Assembly: GCA_900550105.1 (NCBI GenBank)
Contig: URQW01000024.1
Span: 1 to 38,390 of the forward strand
Source of the DNA: an uncultured Pelosinus sp.
GTDB lineage: Bacteria > Bacillota > Negativicutes > UMGS1260
Length of the DNA: 38,390 nt
Reading direction: 5' to 3'
Shown here: one piece after another, positions 1 through 8,560 of the stretch
How positions within the stretch are numbered: position 1 is the stretch's first letter
Layout of the letters: the number at the start of each line of letters is the position of its first letter
Program-made: the position numbers and the translations under genes
The notes under the pieces: generated by a model
The model's input: the letters and a program-made list of their open reading frames with translations, nothing else
The model's database searches: none
Told to the model about the DNA's origin: nothing

Positions 1-197
1 CCGCCTTCTGACTGCATTTCTACGACTTCTACAGTCTGTCCGAAAATATTCTTACGGCCTTGTGCAACCCATTCATCAACGCTTTCAGCCATATTCGATG
101 ACGGCGTAATCGGAAAGATTGCCGCTACATCAGTAAATGCATAAGAGATATGGGCGGCGGCTGTATTGCCGTCCATTGTTTTCATTTTTCTAGCCAT
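1..197 (-). CDS. nifJ: Pyruvate:ferredoxin (flavodoxin) oxidoreductase, N-terminal fragment
   Basis: Only the first 65 or so codons are inside the window; the gene runs off the left edge. The translation begins MARKMKTMDGNTAAAHISYA and continues through FPITPSSNMAE, the start of domain I of homodimeric PFOR, which binds the pyruvate substrate. The enzyme oxidatively decarboxylates pyruvate (some members also take 2-oxobutyrate) to acyl-CoA and CO2 with reduction of ferredoxin, in the cytoplasm of anaerobes. The ATG at 195-197 follows a GAGGAG ribosome-binding site. It lies 42 bases downstream of the BCCT transporter stop with no visible terminator between, so it may be the last gene of the lyase-transporter operon. 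Family assignment is firm; substrate preference cannot be seen. Confidence 0.9.
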   Translation of the reverse strand, partial: MARKMKTMDGNTAAAHISYAFTDVAAIFPITPSSNMAESVDEWVAQGRKNIFGQTVEVVEMQSEG

Positions 198-239
198 ACT
201 ACTAAATCCGCTCCTCTGCTAAAATATAAGTTTTCTTAT

Positions 240-1811
240 TTAATTCCACTTAAACAGTTTATTTTTATCGACAGGAATACACTTATTAGCAATATCCTGT
301 TTTAAGATTTTATAGAAGGTCACAAGCAGTAACGCAATAACGAGCAGCATCGGCAATGCGAAGACGGAAGTTACCGACTGAATCGTTTTTAATACATTGA
401 GCCCTGGCACCATATGCTCTAGGAACAAAATACTTACAGGCAGCAGCAACACGAGAAATGCCCAGAATACTTTGTACCATTTATTCGGCTCTTCATCATT
501 TTTCAAGTTTTTCGAAGTTAAAATAGATACAACGGTCGAAGCTGCCGTAGCGCCACAAGCCAAAGTAATAAACACTACCGCCATATAGACAGCAATCGCG
601 AGACCCGAGAATGGCAGAGTTTTTAAAACAGCTAATACAGCGGCATTATTGCCATTTTCCGCAACGATCTGCGATAAATTAAGCGTTCCAGTCAATTCGA
701 GATTCATACCATAGTTGCCAAGTACGGCAAAAGCTACCCAACAAGCTAAGGACGTCCAAATACACCGTACAATCGCAATTTCGCGGAAGGTACGACCGTA
801 AGAAACACGGGCCAGCCATAACCCATCAGAAATGGTACAGCCCACATACCAAGCCCAATAGAATACTGTCCACTCTTGAATAAAACCAGTTTGCGCAATG
901 GAATCCGTATTAAAGCTCATATGGACAAACTCGCGAATATTCGTACCAATCGCCATGACAAAATTGTTCAATATAAACGATTTCGGCCCCACCAAGAAAA
1001 CAAACAGGAAAAACCCAATTGCTAGTTTGACATTAAAATCACTGATAATGCCAATTCCTTTGGCAATGCTCTTGGACGTTGACAAGATAAAGAACAAACA
1101 GAACACAAGAATGACCGCAATGCGCAGTTCAAAAGTCACTGTCATATTCAGCAAATGTCCGGCAAGTTCTGCTAAAATCGAAGTTCCTAAACCAACCGTA
1201 CAAACAAGTCCGCCAATATAACCAAATGCAACAACACTATCAATACAAGTCCTTGTAATGCGTACTGGCAGGCTGTCTCCTTTTAAAACACTCTTACACA
1301 AATCAGACAAGTTTAAAGAGTCTACTTGTTTATTCCAGAAGATATACCCTAATGCTAAGGATACAGGCAAATAAATCGCCCAGGCGGAAAAGCCCCAATG
1401 AAACATGCCGTAAGCGGAAGCATATTCATAAGCCTGTATTGACATGGGCTCTACGCCAAAGGGAGGCGTTTTAACATAATACATCCACTCTACCATGCCA
1501 AAAATCAAAATTCCCGCACCAGCGGCTGAACACATATTCATGGCCGCCCAAGTAAAAAACGAATAATGCGGTTTTGCATCAACACCGCCTAAGCGGATGT
1601 CGCCATATTTAGAGAACATAATAAACGCAGCAAATACAGCACTTAAAAAAGCAATCAGCATAAATAACCAAGGCAAGTTTAGCGTCATAACGGAATAAAA
1701 GATGTTAATAAAGGCGGCGCTTCCATCAGGATTCATCGCCATAGGAATCACCATAGCGACAAGTAAGCCTACAGCCAACAGCGCAATTGGCAGGTTAATA
1801 TTTTTGAACAT
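240..1811 (-). CDS. BCCT-family transporter (CaiT-like)
   Basis: 523-residue integral membrane protein of the betaine/carnitine/choline transporter family, with about 12 hydrophobic segments. The family signature is clear: GMFHWGFSAWAIY at about 135-147 and EWTVFYWAWYVGCTISDG at about 313-330, followed by LARVSYGRT. The closest remembered relative is E. coli CaiT, a sodium-independent carnitine/butyrobetaine antiporter. Aligned by eye, the CaiT site positions W324, Y327 and M331 read Y, C and D here, so the substrate probably differs from carnitine. It starts at an ATG after GAGGAG and lies 17 bases downstream of the PLP lyase, so the two are very likely one operon. Inference: it brings in the lyase substrate, perhaps a methylated sulfonium or amine compound, or exchanges it for a product. 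Confidence 0.88.
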   Translation of the reverse strand: MFKNINLPIALLAVGLLVAMVIPMAMNPDGSAAFINIFYSVMTLNLPWLFMLIAFLSAVFAAFIMFSKYGDIRLGGVDAKPHYSFFTWAAMNMCSAAGAGILIFGMVEWMYYVKTPPFGVEPMSIQAYEYASAYGMFHWGFSAWAIYLPVSLALGYIFWNKQVDSLNLSDLCKSVLKGDSLPVRITRTCIDSVVAFGYIGGLVCTVGLGTSILAELAGHLLNMTVTFELRIAVILVFCLFFILSTSKSIAKGIGIISDFNVKLAIGFFLFVFLVGPKSFILNNFVMAIGTNIREFVHMSFNTDSIAQTGFIQEWTVFYWAWYVGCTISDGLWLARVSYGRTFREIAIVRCIWTSLACWVAFAVLGNYGMNLELTGTLNLSQIVAENGNNAAVLAVLKTLPFSGLAIAVYMAVVFITLACGATAASTVVSILTSKNLKNDEEPNKWYKVFWAFLVLLLPVSILFLEHMVPGLNVLKTIQSVTSVFALPMLLVIALLLVTFYKILKQDIANKCIPVDKNKLFKWN

Positions 1812-1828
1812 ACAGCACGCTCCTCTTT

Positions 1829-3016
1829 TTACACTTTCTCAAAAACGGTCAAGGCCTGTTTAAAATCAGCAATCAAATCATCGATGGCTTCCGCTCCGGC
1901 AGAAATACGAATTAAGCCTTCTTCCATACCCATTTCTTTTAGTTGGGCTGGCGTAAATTCATTGCGGAAAGCCGTAGCTGGATGGGCAATCGTCGTACGA
2001 TACCCGCCTAAAGTTCCCAAATATTTTACCACATTCAATTTATGCATAAAAGCATTCACTTTGGCGCGGTCATCTTCTACACGGAAGCTCAGCATAGCGC
2101 CGCAGCCATTCGGCATCAATCTGGCCGCTAAGTCACGCTGCGGATGATTGGCTAAGGTTGGGTAATTTACATAGCGTACATGAGGATCGGCTTGCAGAGC
2201 TTCAGCAATTTTTTTCGCATTCTCAAACTGCTTGGTTACACGCAGTTCCATCGTGCGAATACTGCGCAGCATTAGCCAAGCACTATTCGGATCTAAACAG
2301 CCGCCTAGCAGCAAAAAGTCCCCGTAAATCTTCTTAATTAATTTAGCGCTACCTGTAATGGAGCCGCCGGTAATATCACTATGGCCGCCAAAATATTTCG
2401 TCAGACTATGAATCACAATATCGGCGCCGTGTTCTAGTGGGCGAATGGCCAGCGGCGTCGTAAAGGTACTGTCTACCAGCACTAATGCGTCAATGCTATG
2501 AGCTAATTCGGCAATCGCGTCAATATCGATAACCTCAATGAGCGGATTCGCAATAATCTCGGTATAGAGCATTTTCGTATTCGGTTTTATAGCGGCACGA
2601 ACACTGGCGATATCCGTAAAATCGCTATAAGTAACCTCAACGCCCAGTTTCATTAAAATACGATCAAATAGCTCGATTGTTTCGCCATAAATCGAACGAC
2701 TTGCAATAATATGATCGCCTGCTTGAATCAGCGATAATATTGCCGTGGAAATAGCCGCCATTCCTGACGCACAGACTAAAGATTGTTCGCCTTTTTCCAA
2801 ATAAGAAATCGCTTCTGCCACACCGTCCCGATTCGGATTGGCCGTCCGGGAATAATAATATTTACCGCCCGTACTGGCAAAATCGTAATCATCCATATCA
2901 CGAATAATGTTAGCAGTAGAATGATAGATCGGCGGTGTTTCCGGGTGCTCAATCGGAAGCTTAGCCTCACTTCCGGCATATAAAATATGGGTCTCTCTCG
3001 TTAACTCTTTCGGCAT
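1829..3016 (-). CDS. PLP-dependent Cys/Met-metabolism lyase (methionine gamma-lyase/cystathionine gamma-lyase family)
   Basis: About 395 residues, the normal length for the gamma-subfamily (fold type I). The PLP lysine is in SLTKYFGGHSD (about K207), the phosphate-binding YYSRTANPNRD motif is near residue 56, and the SxxxG-like ASGMAAI follows. Such enzymes cleave methionine, homocysteine or cystathionine, releasing a thiol, ammonia and a 2-oxoacid. The active-site Cys of canonical methionine gamma-lyase (C116 in Pseudomonas, in YGCT) is Glu here (YGET), so true methionine lyase activity is uncertain. I prefer the ATG at 3014-3016, ten bases after GGAG; a TTG two codons upstream is only four bases from it. 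First gene of an operon with the BCCT transporter and probably nifJ, which could oxidise a 2-oxobutyrate product. Confidence 0.87.
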   Translation of the reverse strand: MPKELTRETHILYAGSEAKLPIEHPETPPIYHSTANIIRDMDDYDFASTGGKYYYSRTANPNRDGVAEAISYLEKGEQSLVCASGMAAISTAILSLIQAGDHIIASRSIYGETIELFDRILMKLGVEVTYSDFTDIASVRAAIKPNTKMLYTEIIANPLIEVIDIDAIAELAHSIDALVLVDSTFTTPLAIRPLEHGADIVIHSLTKYFGGHSDITGGSITGSAKLIKKIYGDFLLLGGCLDPNSAWLMLRSIRTMELRVTKQFENAKKIAEALQADPHVRYVNYPTLANHPQRDLAARLMPNGCGAMLSFRVEDDRAKVNAFMHKLNVVKYLGTLGGYRTTIAHPATAFRNEFTPAQLKEMGMEEGLIRISAGAEAIDDLIADFKQALTVFEKV

Positions 3017-3143
3017 CGCCAAAAATCTCCTCTCAAAATGTAGATTGGTTTGTACGGTAAAGAATAAACCTTGTTGTTACCAATAGGTCAAGAGGAATTT
3101 TCAGATAAAACCGAATAATCTTTAATCACAGAAGATATAAAAA

Positions 3144-3181
3144 AAGATGCCTATGCTGTAGACTTACAGAATAGGCATCTT
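3144..3181 (-). terminator. Rho-independent terminator after the MerR gene
   Basis: A long hairpin with an outer 11-bp stem (AAGATGCCTAT with ATAGGCATCTT) and an inner stem CTGTA/TACAG is followed on the minus strand by a run of seven T. It sits 77 bases beyond the merR-type stop and ends that transcript before the lyase promoter region at about 3023-3140. Confidence 0.85.
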
Positions 3182-3257
3182 CTCAGTATGTTTCGTTCAT
3201 TGATCTGCTCAATATTACCAGTTACATTCATGGAAAAAGTCTTTATTCCCACAGATT

Positions 3258-4058
3258 TTACTCTAGCAGAATTTGCACTTCATAATCCGCATTCATATAT
3301 TCCACTAAATTATTTTCAAATTCCAAGGCCAGAATCGTCGTTGGCCTTGGCAAAAAGTCAAAGTATTTCTGTAACAGCGTCGTATCCCATTTCTGCTGCA
3401 ACAATTTCGTGCGAAAACAGAGATACTCTCCGGCTGGCAGTTCTTTATAGTAAGGAGTAAAGAAGGAAGGCCGATCCTTCAAGTAAATAAAGTATGTTTT
3501 AGGATCAAATTTTCTCTGAAACAAACTATTGGGTGTTAACTCATAGCCATATTGGCGGCGATACGACAAGTGATGAAGTTCTTTGCGGCTACGCGCCTTC
3601 GCCAAACGAATTTCCATGTCGGCTAATTCATCATCATCGTAACAGGGTACATAAATCAAATGACGCTTTTCCATGTGCATGCGATACAGCGCTTTCGAAG
3701 CATCCATTTTACTGAGATACGTGAAATAGTCAATATACCATTCCACATCTTTAATCCGGGTGCGAATCACTTCTAATTCTCGGTTCGCCTCTTGCCACTC
3801 TTGTTCTAGCGCTGGCAGCAGTCCATCGACTGTGCCTTTTTTTACGATATTGCCAATCTCAGTTAAGGACAATCCTAAATACTGCAAATACTTAATCCGG
3901 TCAATAATATGGAACTGATTGAACTCATAATAGCGATAGCCGTTCTTTTCCGATATGTAGCGCGGTTCAAGAATCCCGATTTTCTCATAATGCCGCAGCG
4001 TCTGCGCCGTAACGCCCAATAGTTTAGCAGTTTCCCCAATCGTATAGTACTTTTTCAT
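3258..4058 (-). CDS. MerR-family transcriptional regulator with C-terminal effector domain
   Basis: 266 residues. The N-terminus (YTIGETAKLLGVTAQTLRHY, residues 5-24) is a textbook MerR helix-turn-helix and wing, followed by NGYRYYEFNQ and a linking helix around residues 85-110. The remaining 150 residues form an effector-binding region of the size seen in BmrR/GyrI-type regulators; the ligand is unknown. A ribosome-binding site (AAGGAGT) precedes the ATG. It is transcribed in the same direction as the lyase/BCCT operon just downstream, but a strong terminator separates them, so it is its own transcription unit. Regulation of the lyase operon is a reasonable guess from position only. Confidence 0.9.
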   Translation of the reverse strand: MKKYYTIGETAKLLGVTAQTLRHYEKIGILEPRYISEKNGYRYYEFNQFHIIDRIKYLQYLGLSLTEIGNIVKKGTVDGLLPALEQEWQEANRELEVIRTRIKDVEWYIDYFTYLSKMDASKALYRMHMEKRHLIYVPCYDDDELADMEIRLAKARSRKELHHLSYRRQYGYELTPNSLFQRKFDPKTYFIYLKDRPSFFTPYYKELPAGEYLCFRTKLLQQKWDTTLLQKYFDFLPRPTTILALEFENNLVEYMNADYEVQILLE

Positions 4059-4140
4059 GAGAATACTAACTCCTTATATCAAACATAGCCTTCCTTTCTA
4101 TTTTAACTTACAACCGAATCCTTTGTCCTAATTTCCAGAA

Positions 4141-4172
4141 AAAAACCTTATTGTAGCAATAAGGTTTTTAAG
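4141..4172 (-). terminator. Terminator after the APC permease operon
   Basis: AAAAACCTTATT, a four-base loop GTAG and the complementary arm AATAAGGTTTTT form a near-perfect hairpin with T-runs in both directions. It lies just beyond the permease stop codon and upstream of the MerR promoter. Confidence 0.85.
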
Positions 4173-4177
4173 TTACT

Positions 4178-5467
4178 TTAATTCTTACCCGTTTTGCCAA
4201 ATAACTTCAGCACAAAATACAGCGGCGTAATCAAAATTAAAGCGCCAAAGCCCCATTCTAGCTGCACTGCTGTGGCTTTTGTCAACAGCCAAATGCTAAT
4301 TAGCGTAGCAAAAATCGGAATGACAGGCCCAAAAGGTACTTTAAAGGAACTGACTAAATCGGGACGTTTTTTCCGCAGCACCAGCACGGCTAAGCAGGTC
4401 GGCAAATACTGGGCAAAGCGGGAAACGACACTAATTGCAGCAAGCTGAACAAACGAACCCGATAAAGCAATCGGTATAGTCAGTAACAAATTCACAAGAA
4501 TCGCCCATACTGGCGTGCCAAAGCGACCATTCTCCGTAAGCTTTTTGGGCAAAAGCCCGTCTTCAGCCAACGCAACCCCACTGCGCGGACTGCTAAAAGA
4601 AGCTGCAATGTTGATTCCGCCAATTGAAATCAAAGTACCAATCGTCACTAGCCATTTTCCCTGCTCGCCCAGAAAAACCTTAGCGGAATCAGCGATGGGC
4701 GCCGTACTTTTGGCAAGCGCCGATCCTAGTGTTCCGACAGCGACTGCCTGCACGAGAAAATAAATGGCCGAACAGCCCACCATAACTACCATCATGGCAA
4801 TAGGCAGATTACGCCGAGGATTATCCATATCTTCCGCCGCTACGGCCATAGCCTCAAAACCAGTAAAAGCATAAAAGATGAGCAAAGCCGCCGCTCCGAA
4901 GGAATCCACTTCTAATCCCTTGGGAAACATGGGCGTAAAATTCTCGCCATGAATATAAAAAATACCGATAGCCACAAATAACAACAACGGAATTAATTTC
5001 CCAACCGTAGCCACATTATTCACAAATTCCGCCATCTTTACACCTAAGATATTAATGATACTCAACCCGATAAGAATCGCTAAAACAATGATTGTTTTAT
5101 TCGGTTCTTCTAACGCAGGCGGCCAGACTGCGCTGAGCGCCGTTGCAAAGCCAACAGCCATAACCGCCCAGGCGATAACCCGTATGGCCCAACTCATTAG
5201 CCCCACTTCAAACCCGACAAAGCCGCCGAAGGCCTCGCGAGCATATACATAAGCTGCGCCATAGCGGCTAAATTTACCGGCGCATTCTGCAAAACACAAC
5301 GCAATCGACATAATAATAACAGTCATAAACAGATAGACAAAAATACTGCCAGGTCCGACAAGTTCCATAGCCTTGCCGGGAAGCAAAAAGATCCCTGACC
5401 CAATAACGCCATTAATGCCCAGCAAAACAATACTCCAAAAACCCAATTTATTCGCTGCCGTTTTCAT
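4178..5467 (-). CDS. APC-superfamily amino-acid permease
   Basis: 429 residues with about 12 membrane segments. The first helix carries the APC signature GINGVIGSGIFLLPG (about residues 18-32), whose unwound part binds the substrate backbone; AFTGFEAMAVAAEDMDNPRRN in the middle is the helix 6 region. It is an inner-membrane amino acid or amine transporter; the substrate cannot be read from the sequence. The start codon overlaps the stop codon of the upstream amidotransferase gene by one base (TAATG), with GGAGGCGAGGC as ribosome-binding region inside that gene, so the two are translationally coupled. The pair is probably switched on by the sigma-54 system next door. Confidence 0.92.
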   Translation of the reverse strand: MKTAANKLGFWSIVLLGINGVIGSGIFLLPGKAMELVGPGSIFVYLFMTVIIMSIALCFAECAGKFSRYGAAYVYAREAFGGFVGFEVGLMSWAIRVIAWAVMAVGFATALSAVWPPALEEPNKTIIVLAILIGLSIINILGVKMAEFVNNVATVGKLIPLLLFVAIGIFYIHGENFTPMFPKGLEVDSFGAAALLIFYAFTGFEAMAVAAEDMDNPRRNLPIAMMVVMVGCSAIYFLVQAVAVGTLGSALAKSTAPIADSAKVFLGEQGKWLVTIGTLISIGGINIAASFSSPRSGVALAEDGLLPKKLTENGRFGTPVWAILVNLLLTIPIALSGSFVQLAAISVVSRFAQYLPTCLAVLVLRKKRPDLVSSFKVPFGPVIPIFATLISIWLLTKATAVQLEWGFGALILITPLYFVLKLFGKTGKN

Positions 5468-6237
5468 TATGCCTCGCCTCCTGGCTTAATCGAGTCGCAG
5501 GCCGCCACAAAAGCGGCAAAAAGTCTTGCCATGTTTTCATAATGGGGACACAGGTCTTCTGGATGCCATTGCACGCCGACAGTAAAAACAGCGCCAGGCA
5601 GTTCCAGACCTTCAATCAAACCATCGCGACTTGCCGCATTAACAACAAATCCCGGCGCTATATCTTTGACAGCCTGATGATGAAAGCTATTAGTCAGAAC
5701 AGCGCCTTCCCCTAAAACAGCGGCTAGACGAGTATTCGGCACAATATCTACTGTATGGGAAAGAGCCCGTCGCTGCCCTTTCTGCACATGCTCCAAACTA
5801 GCAGGCTTTTTACCACTCGCTTGTTCTTTATAAATATCTTGATAAAGCGTACCACCGAAAGCGACATTCATGATCTGAAGCCCCCGGCAAATTCCCAGCA
5901 TAGGTTTGTTCATGTCACGACAGAGCCGTGCCGCCGCAAGTTGATGACGATCCATCTCGGGTAAAGTTAGGCCTAGCTCTGGAATAGGTTCTTCGCCATA
6001 ATACAAGGGATCTACGTCATAACCGCCGCTTAACAGCAAACCATCGACACATTCCAGTTGACGCTGAATCGCCGCCTCGTCAGCTACCACCGGTAACAAG
6101 AGCGGAACAGCGCCAGCCGCTTCAACGGCCCGGACATAAGCAGAATTCACATAGACCCGCTCCATGCCTGGAAAAGCACCCTCACGGTCAAACAAAATAT
6201 TCGGAAGTATTCCCACAATCCTTTTCTTACTCATCAT
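5467..6237 (-). CDS. Class I glutamine amidotransferase-like hydrolase (peptidase C26, PuuD-like)
   Basis: 256 residues. The nucleophile is C117 in LGICRGLQIMNV, and the catalytic His-Glu pair is H225 and E227 in GVQWHPED. LLLSGGYDVDPLYYGEEP is the conserved oxyanion region of gamma-glutamyl-GABA hydrolase/PuuD-like proteins. No synthetase domain is attached, so a stand-alone gamma-glutamyl hydrolase is the likely role, freeing glutamate from an N-gamma-glutamylated amine or amino acid. The neighbouring APC permease would import the compound. MMSK gives two possible Met starts; either is served by the upstream GGAGGTGC. The gene is the first of the operon behind the -24/-12 promoter at 6273-6287. 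Confidence 0.9.
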   Translation of the reverse strand: MMSKKRIVGILPNILFDREGAFPGMERVYVNSAYVRAVEAAGAVPLLLPVVADEAAIQRQLECVDGLLLSGGYDVDPLYYGEEPIPELGLTLPEMDRHQLAAARLCRDMNKPMLGICRGLQIMNVAFGGTLYQDIYKEQASGKKPASLEHVQKGQRRALSHTVDIVPNTRLAAVLGEGAVLTNSFHHQAVKDIAPGFVVNAASRDGLIEGLELPGAVFTVGVQWHPEDLCPHYENMARLFAAFVAACDSIKPGGEA

Positions 6238-6272
6238 GCACCTCCAGGTATTTGCTTACCGCTTAAATAGAT

Positions 6273-6287
6273 GCATGATCCATGCCA
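6273..6287 (-). promoter_or_regulatory. Sigma-54 (-24/-12) promoter for the amidotransferase-permease operon
   Basis: Read on the minus strand the site is TGGCATG-GATC-ATGC, against the consensus TGGCACG-N4-TTGC. The invariant GG and GC are present at exactly the required 12-base spacing and only two other positions differ. Transcription would begin about 24 bases before the start codon at 6237. The gene just upstream encodes a sigma-54 activator, which strongly supports the call. Confidence 0.82.
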
Positions 6288-6375
6288 ACAAGACCGTTCT
6301 AGTAAAAAGCCAGCACTTCGGCTGAAATAGCAGTGATTCTTCACAACAACGGATCGCGCCACTGACAAAAACAGG

Positions 6376-8424
6376 TTAAACAGGTTGTTTTTTTAGCCTG
6401 TTTTTTAGCCAATTTACAAACAAGTCTCCCTTCGCTGTCAGACTCGTTCCACTTCGCCCCACACCAGAACGAGCGATTCCCAAACGATTCAACCATAGGA
6501 GAATCTGCCGAATTTCCGTTTCGCTGACTCCCGCACTATTCTGCGCTAACCATGCCGCCAACCGGCCTCGACCAACACCGCCTTTTTGTCTGTCCACAGC
6601 TTCAAAGCCCTTGAGTAATGCCACGACTTTGGGCCAACTGCATTTGGTTGATAATGTATCGTATTCTGCCGTAAACTCATAAAGCTGATCCATAATATGA
6701 TGAGGCAAATCAGCCAGAGTAATCACGTTTCCTGCCGCAAAGGTCAAAAAAGCGGCTGTATTTTGCAATTCCCGAATATTTCCCGGCCAACTATAGGCTA
6801 AGAGCACCTCGGAGCAGGCATTATCAAAGGATTTGTTTTGCTGATGCTCTTCCGCCAGAAAATAGGTTAACAACGGCAATATATCTTCTTTTCGTTCATA
6901 TAATGCCGGAACTTTTAACGGCAGCACATTTAATCGATAATATAAATCTTTGCGAAACTGCCGATCTTGGATATGCTGCGATAACTCCTGGTTCGTCGCC
7001 GCAATAATGCGCACATTAATATCCAAGACTTTGCTAGACCCCAGACGCATGACCTGCTTCTCCTGCAATACTCGTAGCAGTCGTACCTGCAGCGCATAAG
7101 GCATATCGCCAATTTCATCGAGAAAGATGGTTCCATTGTTTGCCTGTTCAAATAAACCGGCTTTTCCTTCTTTCATAGCTCCTGTAAATGCGCCGCCTAC
7201 ATAGCCAAACAATTCGCTTTCCAGTAGATTTTCCGGCACAGCGGCGCAATTGATGGCCAAAAAAGGATATTTCGCTCGTTGCGATGCCTGATGAATCGAC
7301 TGCGCTAAAAGTTCTTTGCCTGTCCCCGTATCACCAGTAATCAACACTGTTAAATCAGAAGCAGCAAATTTTCTAGCTCGGGCAATACACTCTTGCATAG
7401 CTGGCGAATGCGTAAAAATATCAGTAAAGCAATATTTCGCAGTAAGACCTTTCTTGGACAACTGCCTGCCTAACGTTTCCTCCAACCGCTTAATATGAGT
7501 GATCTCTTGAAACACATAACAGACGCCAATTACTTCGCCACAATATTTCATGGCTTTACGAGTAATAACAAGGGATTTTCCCCGATAGGAAGTAACTTGG
7601 TCTGCTTGGCTATCCCTGCATAGCAACGTAAAAAGTTCCCCATCAAACACTGCGGCTAAATCGCGCCCAGCTAAATCCTGAGGAAAATCAAGGATTCTTA
7701 ACAAGGCTTGATTAGACAGCGTAATTTCTCGCTGCTTATTGACAACCAAAATGCCCTCATGGGATAAATTGATCACCGTATCTAGCTCGGTATTTTTAAC
7801 AAACAGATCGCGAAACCGCTTATTTACGCCATTATCCAAAGCAACAATTCCTTCGGCATAAGCCAACAAGCGGCGCGTCACTTCAGGATCAGAAATTAAC
7901 AGCCTGTCAAAAATATCAATAAAAGTGGAGGTATCAATGAGACGATTGCCAAAATCAATAATTTCCGCGATATAGTTAGGTACGAGATGACTTTCTCCCG
8001 GAGTAACGGCAAAATGAATCTGTTCATAGTTCTGCCCGGGATCGTAGGGAATAAAATCTAGATGCTTTACATTCAGTTGATACAATAAAGCAACGGTTTG
8101 TCGTGTTGTTTCCGCATGGTCATTGACAACAAGCACTTCCGTATGGGGCGGAATGGCGAAAAGTCGATAGACATCGCGGGCCTGAATAGTCCGCCTCACG
8201 ACACTGACTTTTTGCTTATCTCGAACAAAGGGATATGTATCCGCTTGATTAGAGCTGCTCATAGTCAGAACAACATCATCTAGAATCCATTGGCCACTCT
8301 GCAATTCGTCCACATAGTAATTATGAATTTTTACAGTATCTCCCAAAACCTCGCGAAGATTATCCCGCAAAAAGGTTCCGAGGGAAAACTGACGACTCTT
8401 AGTAACAACTCCAATGCTTGGCAT
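6376..8424 (-). CDS. Sigma-54-dependent transcriptional activator with PAS domain
   Basis: 682 residues. Residues 1-200 are an uncharacterised sensory region resembling those of other clostridial sigma-54 activators. A PAS domain follows at about 212-310, then the AAA+ domain at about 335-565. The AAA+ domain has Walker A GDTGTGKE (364-371), the sigma-54 contact loop GAFTGA (411-416), Walker B FLDEIG and the arginine-finger region FRKDLYYRLNV. The C-terminus is not a classical Fis helix-turn-helix but about 90 residues that look like a winged helix (GRLAAWLAQ, ETEIRQILLWLNRLGIARS). It sits directly upstream of the amidotransferase/permease operon and its -24/-12 promoter, so those genes are its probable target. 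The inducing signal is unknown. Confidence 0.93.
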   Translation of the reverse strand: MPSIGVVTKSRQFSLGTFLRDNLREVLGDTVKIHNYYVDELQSGQWILDDVVLTMSSSNQADTYPFVRDKQKVSVVRRTIQARDVYRLFAIPPHTEVLVVNDHAETTRQTVALLYQLNVKHLDFIPYDPGQNYEQIHFAVTPGESHLVPNYIAEIIDFGNRLIDTSTFIDIFDRLLISDPEVTRRLLAYAEGIVALDNGVNKRFRDLFVKNTELDTVINLSHEGILVVNKQREITLSNQALLRILDFPQDLAGRDLAAVFDGELFTLLCRDSQADQVTSYRGKSLVITRKAMKYCGEVIGVCYVFQEITHIKRLEETLGRQLSKKGLTAKYCFTDIFTHSPAMQECIARARKFAASDLTVLITGDTGTGKELLAQSIHQASQRAKYPFLAINCAAVPENLLESELFGYVGGAFTGAMKEGKAGLFEQANNGTIFLDEIGDMPYALQVRLLRVLQEKQVMRLGSSKVLDINVRIIAATNQELSQHIQDRQFRKDLYYRLNVLPLKVPALYERKEDILPLLTYFLAEEHQQNKSFDNACSEVLLAYSWPGNIRELQNTAAFLTFAAGNVITLADLPHHIMDQLYEFTAEYDTLSTKCSWPKVVALLKGFEAVDRQKGGVGRGRLAAWLAQNSAGVSETEIRQILLWLNRLGIARSGVGRSGTSLTAKGDLFVNWLKNRLKKQPV

Positions 8425-8463
8425 ATCTTTAGCGCTCCATTCCCATTCTTACCGCAATAGATA

Positions 8464-8511
8464 AAAACAACTCCCATTCATGAAAATTATAGCATGAACG
8501 AGAGTTGTTTT
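8464..8511 (-). terminator. Terminator after the xylonate-type operon
   Basis: AAAACAACTC and GAGTTGTTTT form the outer stem and TTCATG/CATGAA the inner stem of an imperfect hairpin. T-rich sequence follows on both strands. It lies between the aldolase stop and the sigma-54 activator start. Confidence 0.7.
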
Positions 8512-8560
8512 CTGTTTATTCTATATAGTTTTTACGCGCCATTAGCAGGCATTCAGTGAC

